A DNA stretch of 64,000 bases from Phenylobacterium zucineum HLK1 (GTDB lineage: Bacteria; Pseudomonadota; Alphaproteobacteria; Caulobacterales; Caulobacteraceae): contig NC_011144.1 in assembly GCF_000017265.1 (NCBI RefSeq), positions 310,001-374,000 of the forward strand, in the 5' to 3' direction. A program made the translations under genes and the position numbers. The first letter of the stretch is position 1. The number at the start of each line of letters is the position of its first letter. This document shows, in pieces, positions 35,247 to 42,665 of this stretch. Under the pieces are notes generated by a model, which saw nothing but the letters and a program-made list of their open reading frames with translations, did not search any database and had not been told where the DNA came from.

Positions 35247-36011
35247 ATGCGCATGATGCGGCGGGCGGCTGCAGCGGCCATGGTGCTGGCGAGCACGGCG
35301 ACGGCGCCGGCGCTCGCCCAGGCGCCCGACACCGCCGCCCAGGCGCTGAAGGGCGCCGCATTCCTTGACAGAGAGACCTTCGAGCCCGGCCACGGCGTGG
35401 TCCGCTGGCGCTCGAACGAGGTCCGCCTGGGCCCGGCGAGCACCCTGCGCATCCAGGTGGGCGAGACCCTGCGTGGCCCCCTGCGGCCCGACGCCGACCT
35501 GTTCGACGCCGGCGACCTGGACGTCACCCTGCTGCGGTCGTGGCCGCGGGCGGTCAGCTTCGCCGAGGGCGGGCTGGAGTTCGACGTCTCGCCGCACGCG
35601 GGGCTCGGCGTGGGCAGCCGCGGCGGCTCGGCCGAGGCCGGCGCCATGCTCACCGTCGGCCAGCGCCGCGAGCGCCAGGCGGTCGAGGCCCTGAAGGACT
35701 TCGGCGTGCGCGACGGGCTGGAGTACGGCGACCGGGGCCGCTGGTACCTGTTCGCCGCCGCTAGCGGCCGGGCCGTGGGCCTCAACATGCTGCGCAACGA
35801 GGGCGACTGGGACCGGGCCGGCTGGTCCACCGACACCACCGGCGCCCTGGTCGGCGACGCCCAGGTGGGCGTGGGCTGGCGCAAGGGCGACATGCAGAGC
35901 TCGTTCGGGGTGATCCACCGCGAGGTCCGCGGCGAGCACATGGTGTTCGGCCAGCACACCCGCGACGACACCGTGGCCGCCTTCACCTTCTCGATCCGTC
36001 CGCAACGCTGA
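35247..36011 (+). CDS. Exported protein, possibly LpxR-like lipid A modifier
   Basis: A 254-residue protein with a signal peptide (residues 1-25, ending ALAQ) and repeated alternating strands (SFAEGGLEFDVSPHAGLGVG; AQVGVGWRKGDMQSSFGVIHR; TVAAFTFSIRPQR). The pattern indicates an outer-membrane beta-barrel. It resembles the short LpxR (DUF2219)-like proteins of Caulobacterales, but the catalytic His/Asp residues of Salmonella LpxR were not identified, so the activity is uncertain. It lies between nrdA and a small lipoprotein. An in-frame ATG at 35253 gives nearly the same product. Confidence 0.5.
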   Translation: MRMMRRAAAAAMVLASTATAPALAQAPDTAAQALKGAAFLDRETFEPGHGVVRWRSNEVRLGPASTLRIQVGETLRGPLRPDADLFDAGDLDVTLLRSWPRAVSFAEGGLEFDVSPHAGLGVGSRGGSAEAGAMLTVGQRRERQAVEALKDFGVRDGLEYGDRGRWYLFAAASGRAVGLNMLRNEGDWDRAGWSTDTTGALVGDAQVGVGWRKGDMQSSFGVIHREVRGEHMVFGQHTRDDTVAAFTFSIRPQR

Positions 36012-36082
36012 GCGCCGGCGCCGAAATCCCGTCCGAATCCTGTGATGGTGCAGCTTCTCCAACAGCGGAGGCGTGATCCCCC

Positions 36083-36277
36083 ATGTCGAAGGTCCTGTCC
36101 AAGGCCGTCCTGATCCCCGCGACGGGCGCCCTCGCCCTCGCGCTCGCCGCCTGCGGGCACGGGGTGGAGCAGCGCGCCGCCACCGGCGCCGTCGCGGGCG
36201 CGGTGGTCGCCGGCCCCGTCGGCGCGGCCGTGGGCGCCGGCGTCGGCACGATGGTCAGCAAGTCGGTGGACAAGTAG
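36083..36277 (+). CDS. Small glycine-zipper lipoprotein
   Basis: A 64-residue product with a lipoprotein signal (ALALALAACG; lipobox LAAC with Cys near residue 24) and a glycine-zipper segment (GAVAGAVVAGPVGAAVGAGVG) that could insert into or pack against a membrane. GGAGGCGTG precedes the ATG. Function is unknown; such proteins are common envelope components. Confidence 0.75.
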   Translation: MSKVLSKAVLIPATGALALALAACGHGVEQRAATGAVAGAVVAGPVGAAVGAGVGTMVSKSVDK

Positions 36278-36309
36278 GGGCGGCGCGTCCTCCCCCTGCG
36301 GGGATCAGT

Positions 36310-36981
36310 TCAGCCTTCCCACCCCTCCGTGAAGGGCATGCGCTCGGCCCAGAAGGCGGCGAGGGGCGGGTGGGCGTCGACGCGGCGGACCACCTCGGCC
36401 AGGCCCGGGGCGGCGGCGTAGAAGCCCCGGCGCCGGGGCCCCCAGCGCGAGACCACGGCCAGGTAGAGGTCGAGCACCGAGACGTCCTGCCCGAACAGGA
36501 ACGGCCCCTCGGGCTTCGCCTGGGCGTCCATCATCCGCCAGCAGTCGAGGATGCGGGCGGCGGTGCGCTCCTTCAGCACCGGCTCGTGCGCCGGCTCGGC
36601 GGCGAGGCGCGAGAGGTCGTCGCGGATCCAGTAGAGCGAGTAGATCTGGGCCGAGATGAAGGCCATCCAGCGCAGGAACCGCGCCCGGTGGGGATGGCCC
36701 GGGGGCGGGGCGAGCCGCGCCTTAGGGTGCGCCTCGGCCAGCCAGATGAGGATCGCCGCGCTCTCGGTCATCAGCTCGCCGGCCGATGATCCGTCGGACG
36801 GCAGGACCAGCGCCGGGATCTGGCGCATCGGATTGACCTTGGCCATCTCGTCGGCGGCGGCCCGGTCGGCCCAGACCACCCGCTCGACCACCGAGAAGGG
36901 CGCGCCGATCAGGGTGAGCGCCGCCTCGACCGGGACCGAGCCCGAGCCGGCGGCGCCGTAGACGACATAATCCCCAGCCAT
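36310..36981 (-). CDS. Glutathione S-transferase family protein
   Basis: A 223-residue soluble protein with an N-terminal thioredoxin-like domain (YVVYGAAGSGSVPVEAALTL; NPMRQIPALVLP, with the cis-Pro; ESAAILIWLA) and an all-helical C-terminal domain (VSVLDLYLAVVSRW). The glutathione-activating residue would be a Ser in GSGSV rather than Tyr. The reaction is unknown. It is convergent with the lipoprotein and divergent from nrdB; its start lies 18 bases before the first NrdR-like box of nrdB. Confidence 0.85.
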   Translation of the reverse strand: MAGDYVVYGAAGSGSVPVEAALTLIGAPFSVVERVVWADRAAADEMAKVNPMRQIPALVLPSDGSSAGELMTESAAILIWLAEAHPKARLAPPPGHPHRARFLRWMAFISAQIYSLYWIRDDLSRLAAEPAHEPVLKERTAARILDCWRMMDAQAKPEGPFLFGQDVSVLDLYLAVVSRWGPRRRGFYAAAPGLAEVVRRVDAHPPLAAFWAERMPFTEGWEG

Positions 36982-36998
36982 TCACAACCTCGTGGAAA

Positions 36999-37046
36999 AC
37001 TCTAGATGCGGCGTACCGGCCCCTTTACGCCCACAAGATGTTGCGT
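36999..37046. promoter_or_regulatory. Pair of NrdR-like boxes upstream of nrdB
   Basis: Sites ACTCTAGATGCGGCGT (36999-37014) and CCACAAGATGTTGCGT (37031-37046) agree at 11 of 16 positions and are exactly 32 bases apart. The second closely resembles box B of nrdA (CCACAACATGTAG). The arrangement supports joint NrdR control of the two separated reductase genes. Confidence 0.6.
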
Positions 37047-37078
37047 CACCTTTGGCTGACGCGAGAGCCAGGGGCAGG

Positions 37079-38140
37079 ATGAACGAGATGAGCGCGAGCG
37101 CGACCTCCAACGTGAAGGCCCTGCCGGGCCTCTTGACGCCGTCCTTCGCCTACAAGCCGTTCCGGTATCCGTGGGCCTACGACTACTGGAAGAAGCAGCA
37201 GCAGGTTCACTGGATGCCCGAGGAGATCCCCCTCGGCGAGGACCTGAAGGACTGGGCCTCCAAGCTCAACGACCGCGAGCGCAACCTGCTCACCCAGATC
37301 TTCCGGTTCTTCACCCAGTCGGACGTCGAGGTGAACGACAACTACATGGAGCGCTACGCCAGAGTCTTCAAACCCACCGAGGTGAAGATGATGCTGGCGG
37401 CGTTCTCCAACATGGAGACGATCCACATCGCCGCCTACGCCCTGCTGCTCGAGACGATCGGCATGCCCGACGCCGAGTTCACGGCCTTCCTCGACTACCA
37501 GGCGATGCGCGACAAGCACGACTACATGCAGAGCTTCGGCGTGGACACCCACGCCGACATCTGCCGGACGCTGGCCATGTTCGGGGGCTTCACCGAGGGC
37601 CTGCAGCTGTTCGCCAGCTTCGCCATGCTGATGAACTTCCCGCGCCACAACAAGATGAAGGGCATGGGCCAGATCGTGTCGTGGTCGGTGCGGGACGAGA
37701 GCCTGCACTGCGAGGGGATCATCAAGCTCTACCACGCCTTCAACAAGGAAACGGGCGCGGTGACCCAGGCGGTCGCCGACGACATCGTCGACTGCTGCAA
37801 GACGGTGGTGGGCCTGGAGGACAAGTTCATCGACCTGGCCTTCGAGGCCGGCGAGGTCCAGGGCATGACCCCGGACGACATCAAGCAGTACATCCGCTTC
37901 ATCGCCGACTGGCGCCTGAAGCAGCTCCACCTGCCGCAGGTGTACGGCATCAAGGAGAACCCGCTGCCCTGGCTGCAGTCGATGCTCTCGGGCGTCGAGC
38001 ACGCCAACTTCTTCGAGGCCCGCGCGACCGAGTACTCCAAGGCCGCGACCAAGGGCCAATGGCACGGCGAGGCCGGCGTCTGGGCCGAATTCGACCGGAT
38101 GCAGGCCAAGCGCGCCGCGAACGAGATCCCGGCGGAGTAG
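37079..38140 (+). CDS. nrdB: Ribonucleoside-diphosphate reductase beta subunit
   Basis: Radical-generating subunit of 353 residues. The di-iron ligands and tyrosyl radical site are visible: NMETIHIAAYALLLE aligns with E. coli ETIHSRSY (Tyr122), and WSVRDESLHCEG carries the second E-x2-H pair. No ATP-cone is fused here, so neither subunit carries the usual activity switch. Two starts are possible: ATG 37079, or ATG 37088 with AGGATGAACGAG upstream. NrdR-like boxes lie upstream. Confidence 0.93.
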   Translation: MNEMSASATSNVKALPGLLTPSFAYKPFRYPWAYDYWKKQQQVHWMPEEIPLGEDLKDWASKLNDRERNLLTQIFRFFTQSDVEVNDNYMERYARVFKPTEVKMMLAAFSNMETIHIAAYALLLETIGMPDAEFTAFLDYQAMRDKHDYMQSFGVDTHADICRTLAMFGGFTEGLQLFASFAMLMNFPRHNKMKGMGQIVSWSVRDESLHCEGIIKLYHAFNKETGAVTQAVADDIVDCCKTVVGLEDKFIDLAFEAGEVQGMTPDDIKQYIRFIADWRLKQLHLPQVYGIKENPLPWLQSMLSGVEHANFFEARATEYSKAATKGQWHGEAGVWAEFDRMQAKRAANEIPAE

Positions 38141-38181
38141 GCGGCGAGCCGTCCCGGGGCGGCGCATCCATCTTTCCCGCC

Positions 38182-38319
38182 GTCATCCCGGAAAGCCGCG
38201 GCGCGGCTTGTTCGGACCCGTCCGCGCCGGGAGGCGCCGGGTGGGGCGCGGCGTTCCGGCCGGCAAGGATCCGGCGATGATAGGTCCCGGTCTTCGGCTG
38301 TCGCCGAAACCGGGATGAC
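38182..38319. repeat. REP/MITE-like element with 10-bp terminal inverted repeats
   Basis: GTCATCCCGG at 38182-38191 and CCGGGATGAC at 38310-38319 are perfect inverted ends of a 138-base noncoding element. The interior is rich in hairpins, for example around CCGGTCTTCGGC...GCCGAAACCGG. GTCATCCCGG-type ends are common in dispersed repeats of GC-rich proteobacteria. No transposase is encoded. Confidence 0.65.
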
Positions 38320-38333
38320 AAGGGGGGGAGGTG

Positions 38334-38390
38334 CGAGGCCCCTCTCCCTAGCCCTCTCCCTCTCCGCTACGCGGGGGGAGAGGGATAAGG
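38334..38390. repeat. Intergenic repeat, CTCTCCC family
   Basis: CCCCTCTCCC...CTCTCCCTCTCC-GCTACGC-GGGGGGAGAGGG: an imperfect hairpin with the same arms as the copies near 18600 and 57597. Confidence 0.7.
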
Positions 38391-38426
38391 TTCGCGTTAC
38401 GTTCTCATCCGCGCTATCAATTGACA

Positions 38427-38530
38427 ATGGGCTGGGCCTCCCAGGCCCAGGTTCTGGAGCGCATCCGCGACGGCGCCTCGCTGCGCCAGCTGGGCGCCGA
38501 GCCGGGCATGCCGTGCGCCCGGACCCTCCC
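38427..38530 (+). pseudogene. N-terminal remnant of a helix-turn-helix gene (terminase-small-subunit-like)
   Basis: An ATG at 38427 opens about 33 codons: Q-x2-VLERIRDGASLRQLG, then GAEPGMPCARTL. The spacing of SLRQLG and PGMP resembles the helix-turn-helix of small-terminase-like proteins (G-SLR-I...PGMP...T-V-W). The sense sequence then runs straight into a CTCCCCGC...GGGGGAG repeat (38525), and the rest of the protein is missing. The fragment suggests a gene truncated by insertion or deletion at the repeat. Confidence 0.4.
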
Positions 38531-38565
38531 CGCTTCACGGGGGAGAGCGGGAAGGGGAGAGGGGG
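38525..38565. repeat. Intergenic repeat, short copy
   Basis: CCTCCCCGCTTCACGGGGGAG with a following GGGAAGGGGAGAGGG; it abuts the helix-turn-helix remnant on the left and the end of the beta-lactamase gene on the right. Confidence 0.6.
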
Positions 38566-38567
38566 CG

Positions 38568-39413
38568 TCAGCGGGCGGCCTGGCGGGCGAGTTCGCGTTC
38601 GAACATGGCTTCGGCGCGGTCGACCTGGCGGGCCAGCTCGGCGGGGTCGCGGAAGGGATCGGGCTCGCCCGCCGCGCGCCTGGCCCGCTTGCCGGCCATG
38701 TCGAAGAACTCGGGGTGGAAGTTGAGGAAGTAGTCGGCGTGCAGCGTCCGCAGGCGGGCGAAGGTGCGCCGGAAGTCGGCGGCGGCGTCGGGATAGGCCG
38801 GATCGCCGTGCAGCTTCTGGCCGGCCACCGTCAGGCTGCAGGCGAACAGCACCGTTCCGGACGGGCCGGCCAGCGACCAGCTGGTGCAGCCGCGGGTGTG
38901 GCCGGGGGTCACGTGGGCGGTCAGCGACGCCTGGCCGAGCCGCAGGGTGTCGCCGTCGGCCACGACCTGATCCACCGCGACCGCGGGGAAGCCGTCCAGC
39001 TCGGGGCGGCCGAGGGTGCGGCCCGCCCCGAGGTCGGGCGCATCGCCGGCGCTGGCGACCAGCGCCGCGCCCGTGCGGCGCTTCAGCTCGGCGAGGCCGC
39101 CCGCGTGGTCGAAGTGGGCGTGGTTGACCAGCAGGTAGCGCACGTCCTCCAGCTTGAAGCCCAGCGCCTCGATGTTGGCGGCGATCAGCGGCGCGCTCTC
39201 GGGCAGGCCGCCGTCGATCAGCGCGTGCCCGCCGGGGTCGGCGACGAGGTAGGCGCCCAGGCCCTCGGTCCCGACGTAGTAGACCGGGCCAGCGATCCGG
39301 AACGGCGCGGCGGGCCGGTTCCACTCGGCGCGCTGGGCCGCGTCCTGGGCGATCGACACGGACGGGGCGGCGGTCGCCGTCGCCAGGGCCAAGGCCAAGA
39401 AAAGGTTTCGCAT
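38568..39413 (-). CDS. Subclass B3 metallo-beta-lactamase
   Basis: An exported 281-residue enzyme. After a signal peptide (1-22), the zinc ligands of subclass B3 are complete: HAHFDH (His98, His100, Asp102, His103), His172 (TPGHTRG) and His233 (NFHPEF). Ser193 (ACSLTVAG) corresponds to the B3-typical Ser221, and the N-terminal W-N-x-P-x-x-P-F-x-I is also B3-like. It should hydrolyse penicillins, cephalosporins and carbapenems in the periplasm; activity is inferred. CAU-1 of Caulobacter is a known relative type. It is divergent from an AmpR-like regulator. Confidence 0.9.
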   Translation of the reverse strand: MRNLFLALALATATAAPSVSIAQDAAQRAEWNRPAAPFRIAGPVYYVGTEGLGAYLVADPGGHALIDGGLPESAPLIAANIEALGFKLEDVRYLLVNHAHFDHAGGLAELKRRTGAALVASAGDAPDLGAGRTLGRPELDGFPAVAVDQVVADGDTLRLGQASLTAHVTPGHTRGCTSWSLAGPSGTVLFACSLTVAGQKLHGDPAYPDAAADFRRTFARLRTLHADYFLNFHPEFFDMAGKRARRAAGEPDPFRDPAELARQVDRAEAMFERELARQAAR

Positions 39414-39492
39414 CAGGGTCCCTCCCGCGTCAGCCGGGCGGCGCGCCGGGCCGACGGCCGCCCTTTGATGGCGCAGGCGCCGGGCGCAGTGC

Positions 39493-39503
39493 AAAGGACC
39501 TTT
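39493..39503. promoter_or_regulatory. Inverted repeat AAAGG-A-CCTTT in the bla/ampR gap
   Basis: A perfect 5+5 inverted repeat in the middle of the 124-base region between the divergent beta-lactamase and LysR-type gene. The position suits a regulator operator; LysR sites are often T-N11-A. Short and therefore uncertain. Confidence 0.35.
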
Positions 39504-39537
39504 CCTGGCGGGAGCCATAAGCCTAGGTAATGGCGCG

Positions 39538-40413
39538 ATGGTGCGACCCTACCTTCCCCTGAACGGCCTACGCGCCTTCGAGGCGGCGGCGCGGCACCTG
39601 TCGTTCACCAAGGCCGCTATCGAGCTGTGCGTCACCCAGGCGGCGGTCAGCCAGCAGGTGAAGGCGCTGGAGGGGCGGCTGGGGCGGCGACTGTTCCGCC
39701 GACTGCCGCGGGGTCTGGCGCTGACGGACGAGGGCCTGGCCCTGCTGCCGGCGGTGGCCGAGAGCCTGGACCGGCTGGGCGAGGCGGTGGAACGGGTGGG
39801 CCAGGCCCGCCCGCGCGAAGTGGTCAACGTCGGCGTGGTGGCGACCTTCGCCCTGGGCTTCCTGCTGCCGCGCCTGCCGGCGCTGGCGGCGGCCGCGCCG
39901 CAGATCGACCTGCGCCTCTTCACCAACAACAACCGCGTGGACATGGCCGGAGAGGGCCTGGACTGCGCCATCCGGTTCGGCGACGGCGCCTGGCACGGGA
40001 CCCACGCCGAGCGGCTGATGGACGGGGCGATGACGCCGCTGTGCGCCCCGGGCGTGGCGCGGCGGCTGGAGACGCCCGCGGATCTGTTGGGCGAAACCCT
40101 GCTGCGCTCGTACCGGGCCGAGGAATGGACCCGCTGGTTCGCCCTGGCGGGCGTGCCGGTCCCGCCGCTGCGGGGGCCGGTGTTCGACTCCTCGCTGGCC
40201 ATGGCCGAGGCGGCCGAGCAGGGCCTGGGGGTGGCGCTGGCGCCGGCGGCGATGTTCCGCGCGCGCATCGACCGCGGGGCGCTGGTGCAGCCGTTCCGGC
40301 TGGACGCGCCGGTCGGCGGCTACTGGCTCACCTGGCTGAGGTCGAAGGCGCCGACCGAGGGGATGCTGGCGTTCCGCGCCTGGCTCTCCGAGGCCTGCGG
40401 CGAGGCGCCCTAG
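39538..40413 (+). CDS. AmpR-like LysR-family transcriptional regulator
   Basis: A 291-residue LysR-type regulator. The N-terminal RPYLPLNGLRAFEAAARHLS, the NNRVDMAGEGLDCAIRFGDGAWH segment and the FDSSLAMAEAAEQGLGVALAP string are all close to Enterobacter/Citrobacter AmpR (RSYIPLNSLRAFEAAARHLS; NNRVDPAAEGLDYTIRYGGGAWH). AmpR senses cell-wall muropeptides and controls a divergent beta-lactamase gene. The divergent neighbour here is a B3 enzyme, so the same control is likely. No ampC-type serine enzyme is in the window. Confidence 0.9.
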   Translation: MVRPYLPLNGLRAFEAAARHLSFTKAAIELCVTQAAVSQQVKALEGRLGRRLFRRLPRGLALTDEGLALLPAVAESLDRLGEAVERVGQARPREVVNVGVVATFALGFLLPRLPALAAAAPQIDLRLFTNNNRVDMAGEGLDCAIRFGDGAWHGTHAERLMDGAMTPLCAPGVARRLETPADLLGETLLRSYRAEEWTRWFALAGVPVPPLRGPVFDSSLAMAEAAEQGLGVALAPAAMFRARIDRGALVQPFRLDAPVGGYWLTWLRSKAPTEGMLAFRAWLSEACGEAP

Positions 40414-41417
40414 CCGGCGGCCGCGGCGTCCACGGCGGGCGGGCAGGTCTCACGCACGCTGTCCCAGACGGCGAGGACGCCCAGCTGCGACAGGGACGCC
40501 ATCAGCCGCTGGAGGTTGGCCGCGCTGACGGCGAGCGACGGGAAGACGGCGGGGCGGGCCAGGGCCTCGGCCGGCACGATGAGGCCGCCCGCGGTGCGGA
40601 CGATGAAGCCGCGCTCGATCATCCCCAGGACGTGCCGGCGCACCGTCTCTGGCGACATGCCGAGGCGGCGGGCGACGAAGCCCACCGAGACCGGCCGGCG
40701 CATCGCGTCGGGGGGCATGTCGGCGGCGGCGGTCCCCTCCTGGCCGCGCACGTCGGCAGACCAGTGCTCGGTGTTGCTGCGGAACACCTCGAAGAGGATC
40801 AGGCCGTCCCACAGGTCGCCGATCCGGGCGATGGCCTCGGCCACCCGCAGGACGTAGGCGCCGACCAGGCGGGCGACGGCGCGGACCGGCACGACGCCGG
40901 GGGCGAGCTCGACGGTCGGCGGCGGCAGCTCGCCCAGCAGCCCGAGGTCGGACAGGTCGTAGTAGAACGCCCGCAGGCGCTCGTAGCCGCGGTAGGCGTC
41001 GACCGCGTAGCGCGGCTCGGACAGCGCCTGCGCCGGCACGATCACCCCGCCATCGACGAAGCGGACGAAGCCGTCCCGGGCCATGGCGCCGATCCGGCGG
41101 CGCACCGTCTCGAACGGCAGGTTCAGCGAGGCGGCGACGGCGTTGATGCTGACCGGCCGGCGCAGGGAATCGGGCGGCGGGGCGTCGCTCTCGGCGAACG
41201 CCACCAGCACGTCGGCGTGGCGCTGGATGTCGGCGACATTGGCCTGGATGATCGCGCTGGCCAGCAGGGTGTCGAGCGGGTCGGACGCGCCGCGGGCGAT
41301 CTGGACGGTGTCGAGCAGGAAGGCGCCGGTCAGGCGGCTGAGCACGCGCAGCCGGCCGATCGCGCCGTCCCCCGCGGGGAGCGCGCCGCCTGCGGGCGGG
41401 GCCTGCGGTCCTGTCAT
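40410..41417 (-). CDS. Internally duplicated winged-helix protein, paralogue A
   Basis: A 335-residue soluble protein with two copies of one module (about 22-165 and 181-320). Each copy has a leucine-rich helix (RLTGAFLLD / RLVGAYVLR), then I-x-AN/R-x-N, then RRPVSIN or RRPVSVG (86-92; 240-246), a recognition-helix-like LPFETVRRRIG / MSPETVRRHVLG, and a wing GGVIVPAQAL / GGLIVPAEAL, then LSDLGLL / LSQLGVL. The ETVRR plus wing layout resembles a winged helix-turn-helix. No ligand or effector domain was seen. The neighbour at 41497 is a full-length paralogue. Function unknown. Confidence 0.75.
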   Translation of the reverse strand: MTGPQAPPAGGALPAGDGAIGRLRVLSRLTGAFLLDTVQIARGASDPLDTLLASAIIQANVADIQRHADVLVAFAESDAPPPDSLRRPVSINAVAASLNLPFETVRRRIGAMARDGFVRFVDGGVIVPAQALSEPRYAVDAYRGYERLRAFYYDLSDLGLLGELPPPTVELAPGVVPVRAVARLVGAYVLRVAEAIARIGDLWDGLILFEVFRSNTEHWSADVRGQEGTAAADMPPDAMRRPVSVGFVARRLGMSPETVRRHVLGMIERGFIVRTAGGLIVPAEALARPAVFPSLAVSAANLQRLMASLSQLGVLAVWDSVRETCPPAVDAAAAG

Positions 41418-41496
41418 GGAGCCCGAGCATGGGCAGGGCGCCGGCGGGCCGCAAGGCTGCCGCCCCGGAAGGGCCCCCTGCGGCGCGCTGTCGCGC

Positions 41497-42483
41497 TCAC
41501 CCCACGGCGGCGGCGTGCTCCTGGCCGTGGTCGCCGGCCTCTTCCGCGTCCCACAGGCGCAGGACGCCGAGCTGGGAGAGGGCGCCCATCATCCGCTGGA
41601 GGTTGGCGGCGTTGGCGGCGAGCGCGGGGAAGACGTTCTGCCGGGCCAGGGTCTCGGCCGGCAGGATCAGGCCGCCGGGGACCCGCGCCAGCAGGCCGCG
41701 GTCGACGAGGCGCAGGGCGTGGCGGCGGACCGTCTCGGGCGGCAGGCCGAGGCGCCGGGCGACGCCGCCCGGGGTCACCGGGCGGCGCATGGTGTCGGGA
41801 ACCATGTCGGCGGCGGTGGTCCCCTCCTCGCCGCGCACCTCGGGCGGCCAGTGCTCGGTGTTGCTGCGGAACACCTCGAACAGGATGATCCCGTCCATCA
41901 GGTGGCCGACGCGGGAGAGCTCCTCGGCGACCCGCAGCATGTAGGTCCCGATCAGGCGCCAGACCGCGCGGGCGGGCGCGCCTCCGGGGGCGATCTCGGC
42001 GGTCGGCGGCGGCATCTCGGCGAGCAGGCCGAACTCGCGGAGCTGGCGGTAGAAGGCCCGGGTGCGCGCGTAGCCGAGGTCGTCCTTGGCGAAGCGGGGC
42101 GAGAGCAGGGCCTGGGCCGGGACGATGACGCCGCCCTCGACGAACCGGCAGGCGCCCTGGGCGGCCAACGCGCCGATGCGGCGGCGCGCGGTCTCGAACG
42201 GCAGGTTCAGCGAGGCGGCGATGGCGTTGACGCTGACCGGGCGCCGCATCGCGTCGGGCGGCGGCCGGTCCAGCCGGGCGAAGGCGAGCTGCAGGTCGGC
42301 GTGCTGGCGGATCTCGGCGGTGTTGGCCTGGACGATGGCCGCGACGATCAGGGTGTCGAGCGGGTCGTCGTCGCCGCGGGCGATGGCGAGGAGGTCGAGC
42401 AGGAAGGCGGCGGTGATCCGGCCGAGCACGCGCAGACGGCGGACCGGATCGTCCGCGGCGGATATGTCATCCGCGCCGGTCAC
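41497..42483 (-). CDS. Internally duplicated winged-helix protein, paralogue B
   Basis: About 328 residues, collinear with paralogue A through both modules (RRPVSVNAIAASLNLPFETARRRIG; RRPVTPGGVARRLGLPPETVRRHAL; wings GGVIVPAQAL and GGLILPAETLA). The GTG start at 42483 (product VTGADD...) aligns with paralogue A's start; an upstream TTG at 42516 is also open. It ends 79 bases before paralogue A's start, on the same strand, so the pair arose by tandem gene duplication. The first module's ETARRR replaces ETVRRR of A. Confidence 0.75.
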   Translation of the reverse strand: MTGADDISAADDPVRRLRVLGRITAAFLLDLLAIARGDDDPLDTLIVAAIVQANTAEIRQHADLQLAFARLDRPPPDAMRRPVSVNAIAASLNLPFETARRRIGALAAQGACRFVEGGVIVPAQALLSPRFAKDDLGYARTRAFYRQLREFGLLAEMPPPTAEIAPGGAPARAVWRLIGTYMLRVAEELSRVGHLMDGIILFEVFRSNTEHWPPEVRGEEGTTAADMVPDTMRRPVTPGGVARRLGLPPETVRRHALRLVDRGLLARVPGGLILPAETLARQNVFPALAANAANLQRMMGALSQLGVLRLWDAEEAGDHGQEHAAAVG

Positions 42484-42606
42484 GGTAGTTGGGCCGAACG
42501 TGCCATTGCGGGACAATGAGCCGGGCGGCGGACGCCCACAAGCGCGCCGCGCGCGGGCCTGCGCGCCCGGAGGTTGAGCGGCGGGCGGCGGGCCGCCGCG
42601 GCATCC

Positions 42607-42660
42607 CGGTCCCAGGGGGCGGTCCCAGGGGGTGCTCCTAGGGGGCGCTCCTAGAGGGGG
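42607..42660. repeat. Four tandem imperfect 13-15-bp repeats
   Basis: Units CGGTCCCAGGGGG (42607), CGGTCCCAGGGGG (42620), TGCTCCTAGGGGG (42633) and CGCTCCTAGAGGGGG (42646) lie immediately after the htpX stop. The first two are identical. It could form slipped hairpins or bind a protein; no coding role. Confidence 0.75.
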
Positions 42661-42665
42661 CGGGC

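Noticed and set aside
39538-40413. GcvA as the identity of the LysR-type gene
   Set aside because: GcvA shares the subfamily, but the match to AmpR in both the DNA-binding and effector parts and the divergent beta-lactamase favour AmpR-like.
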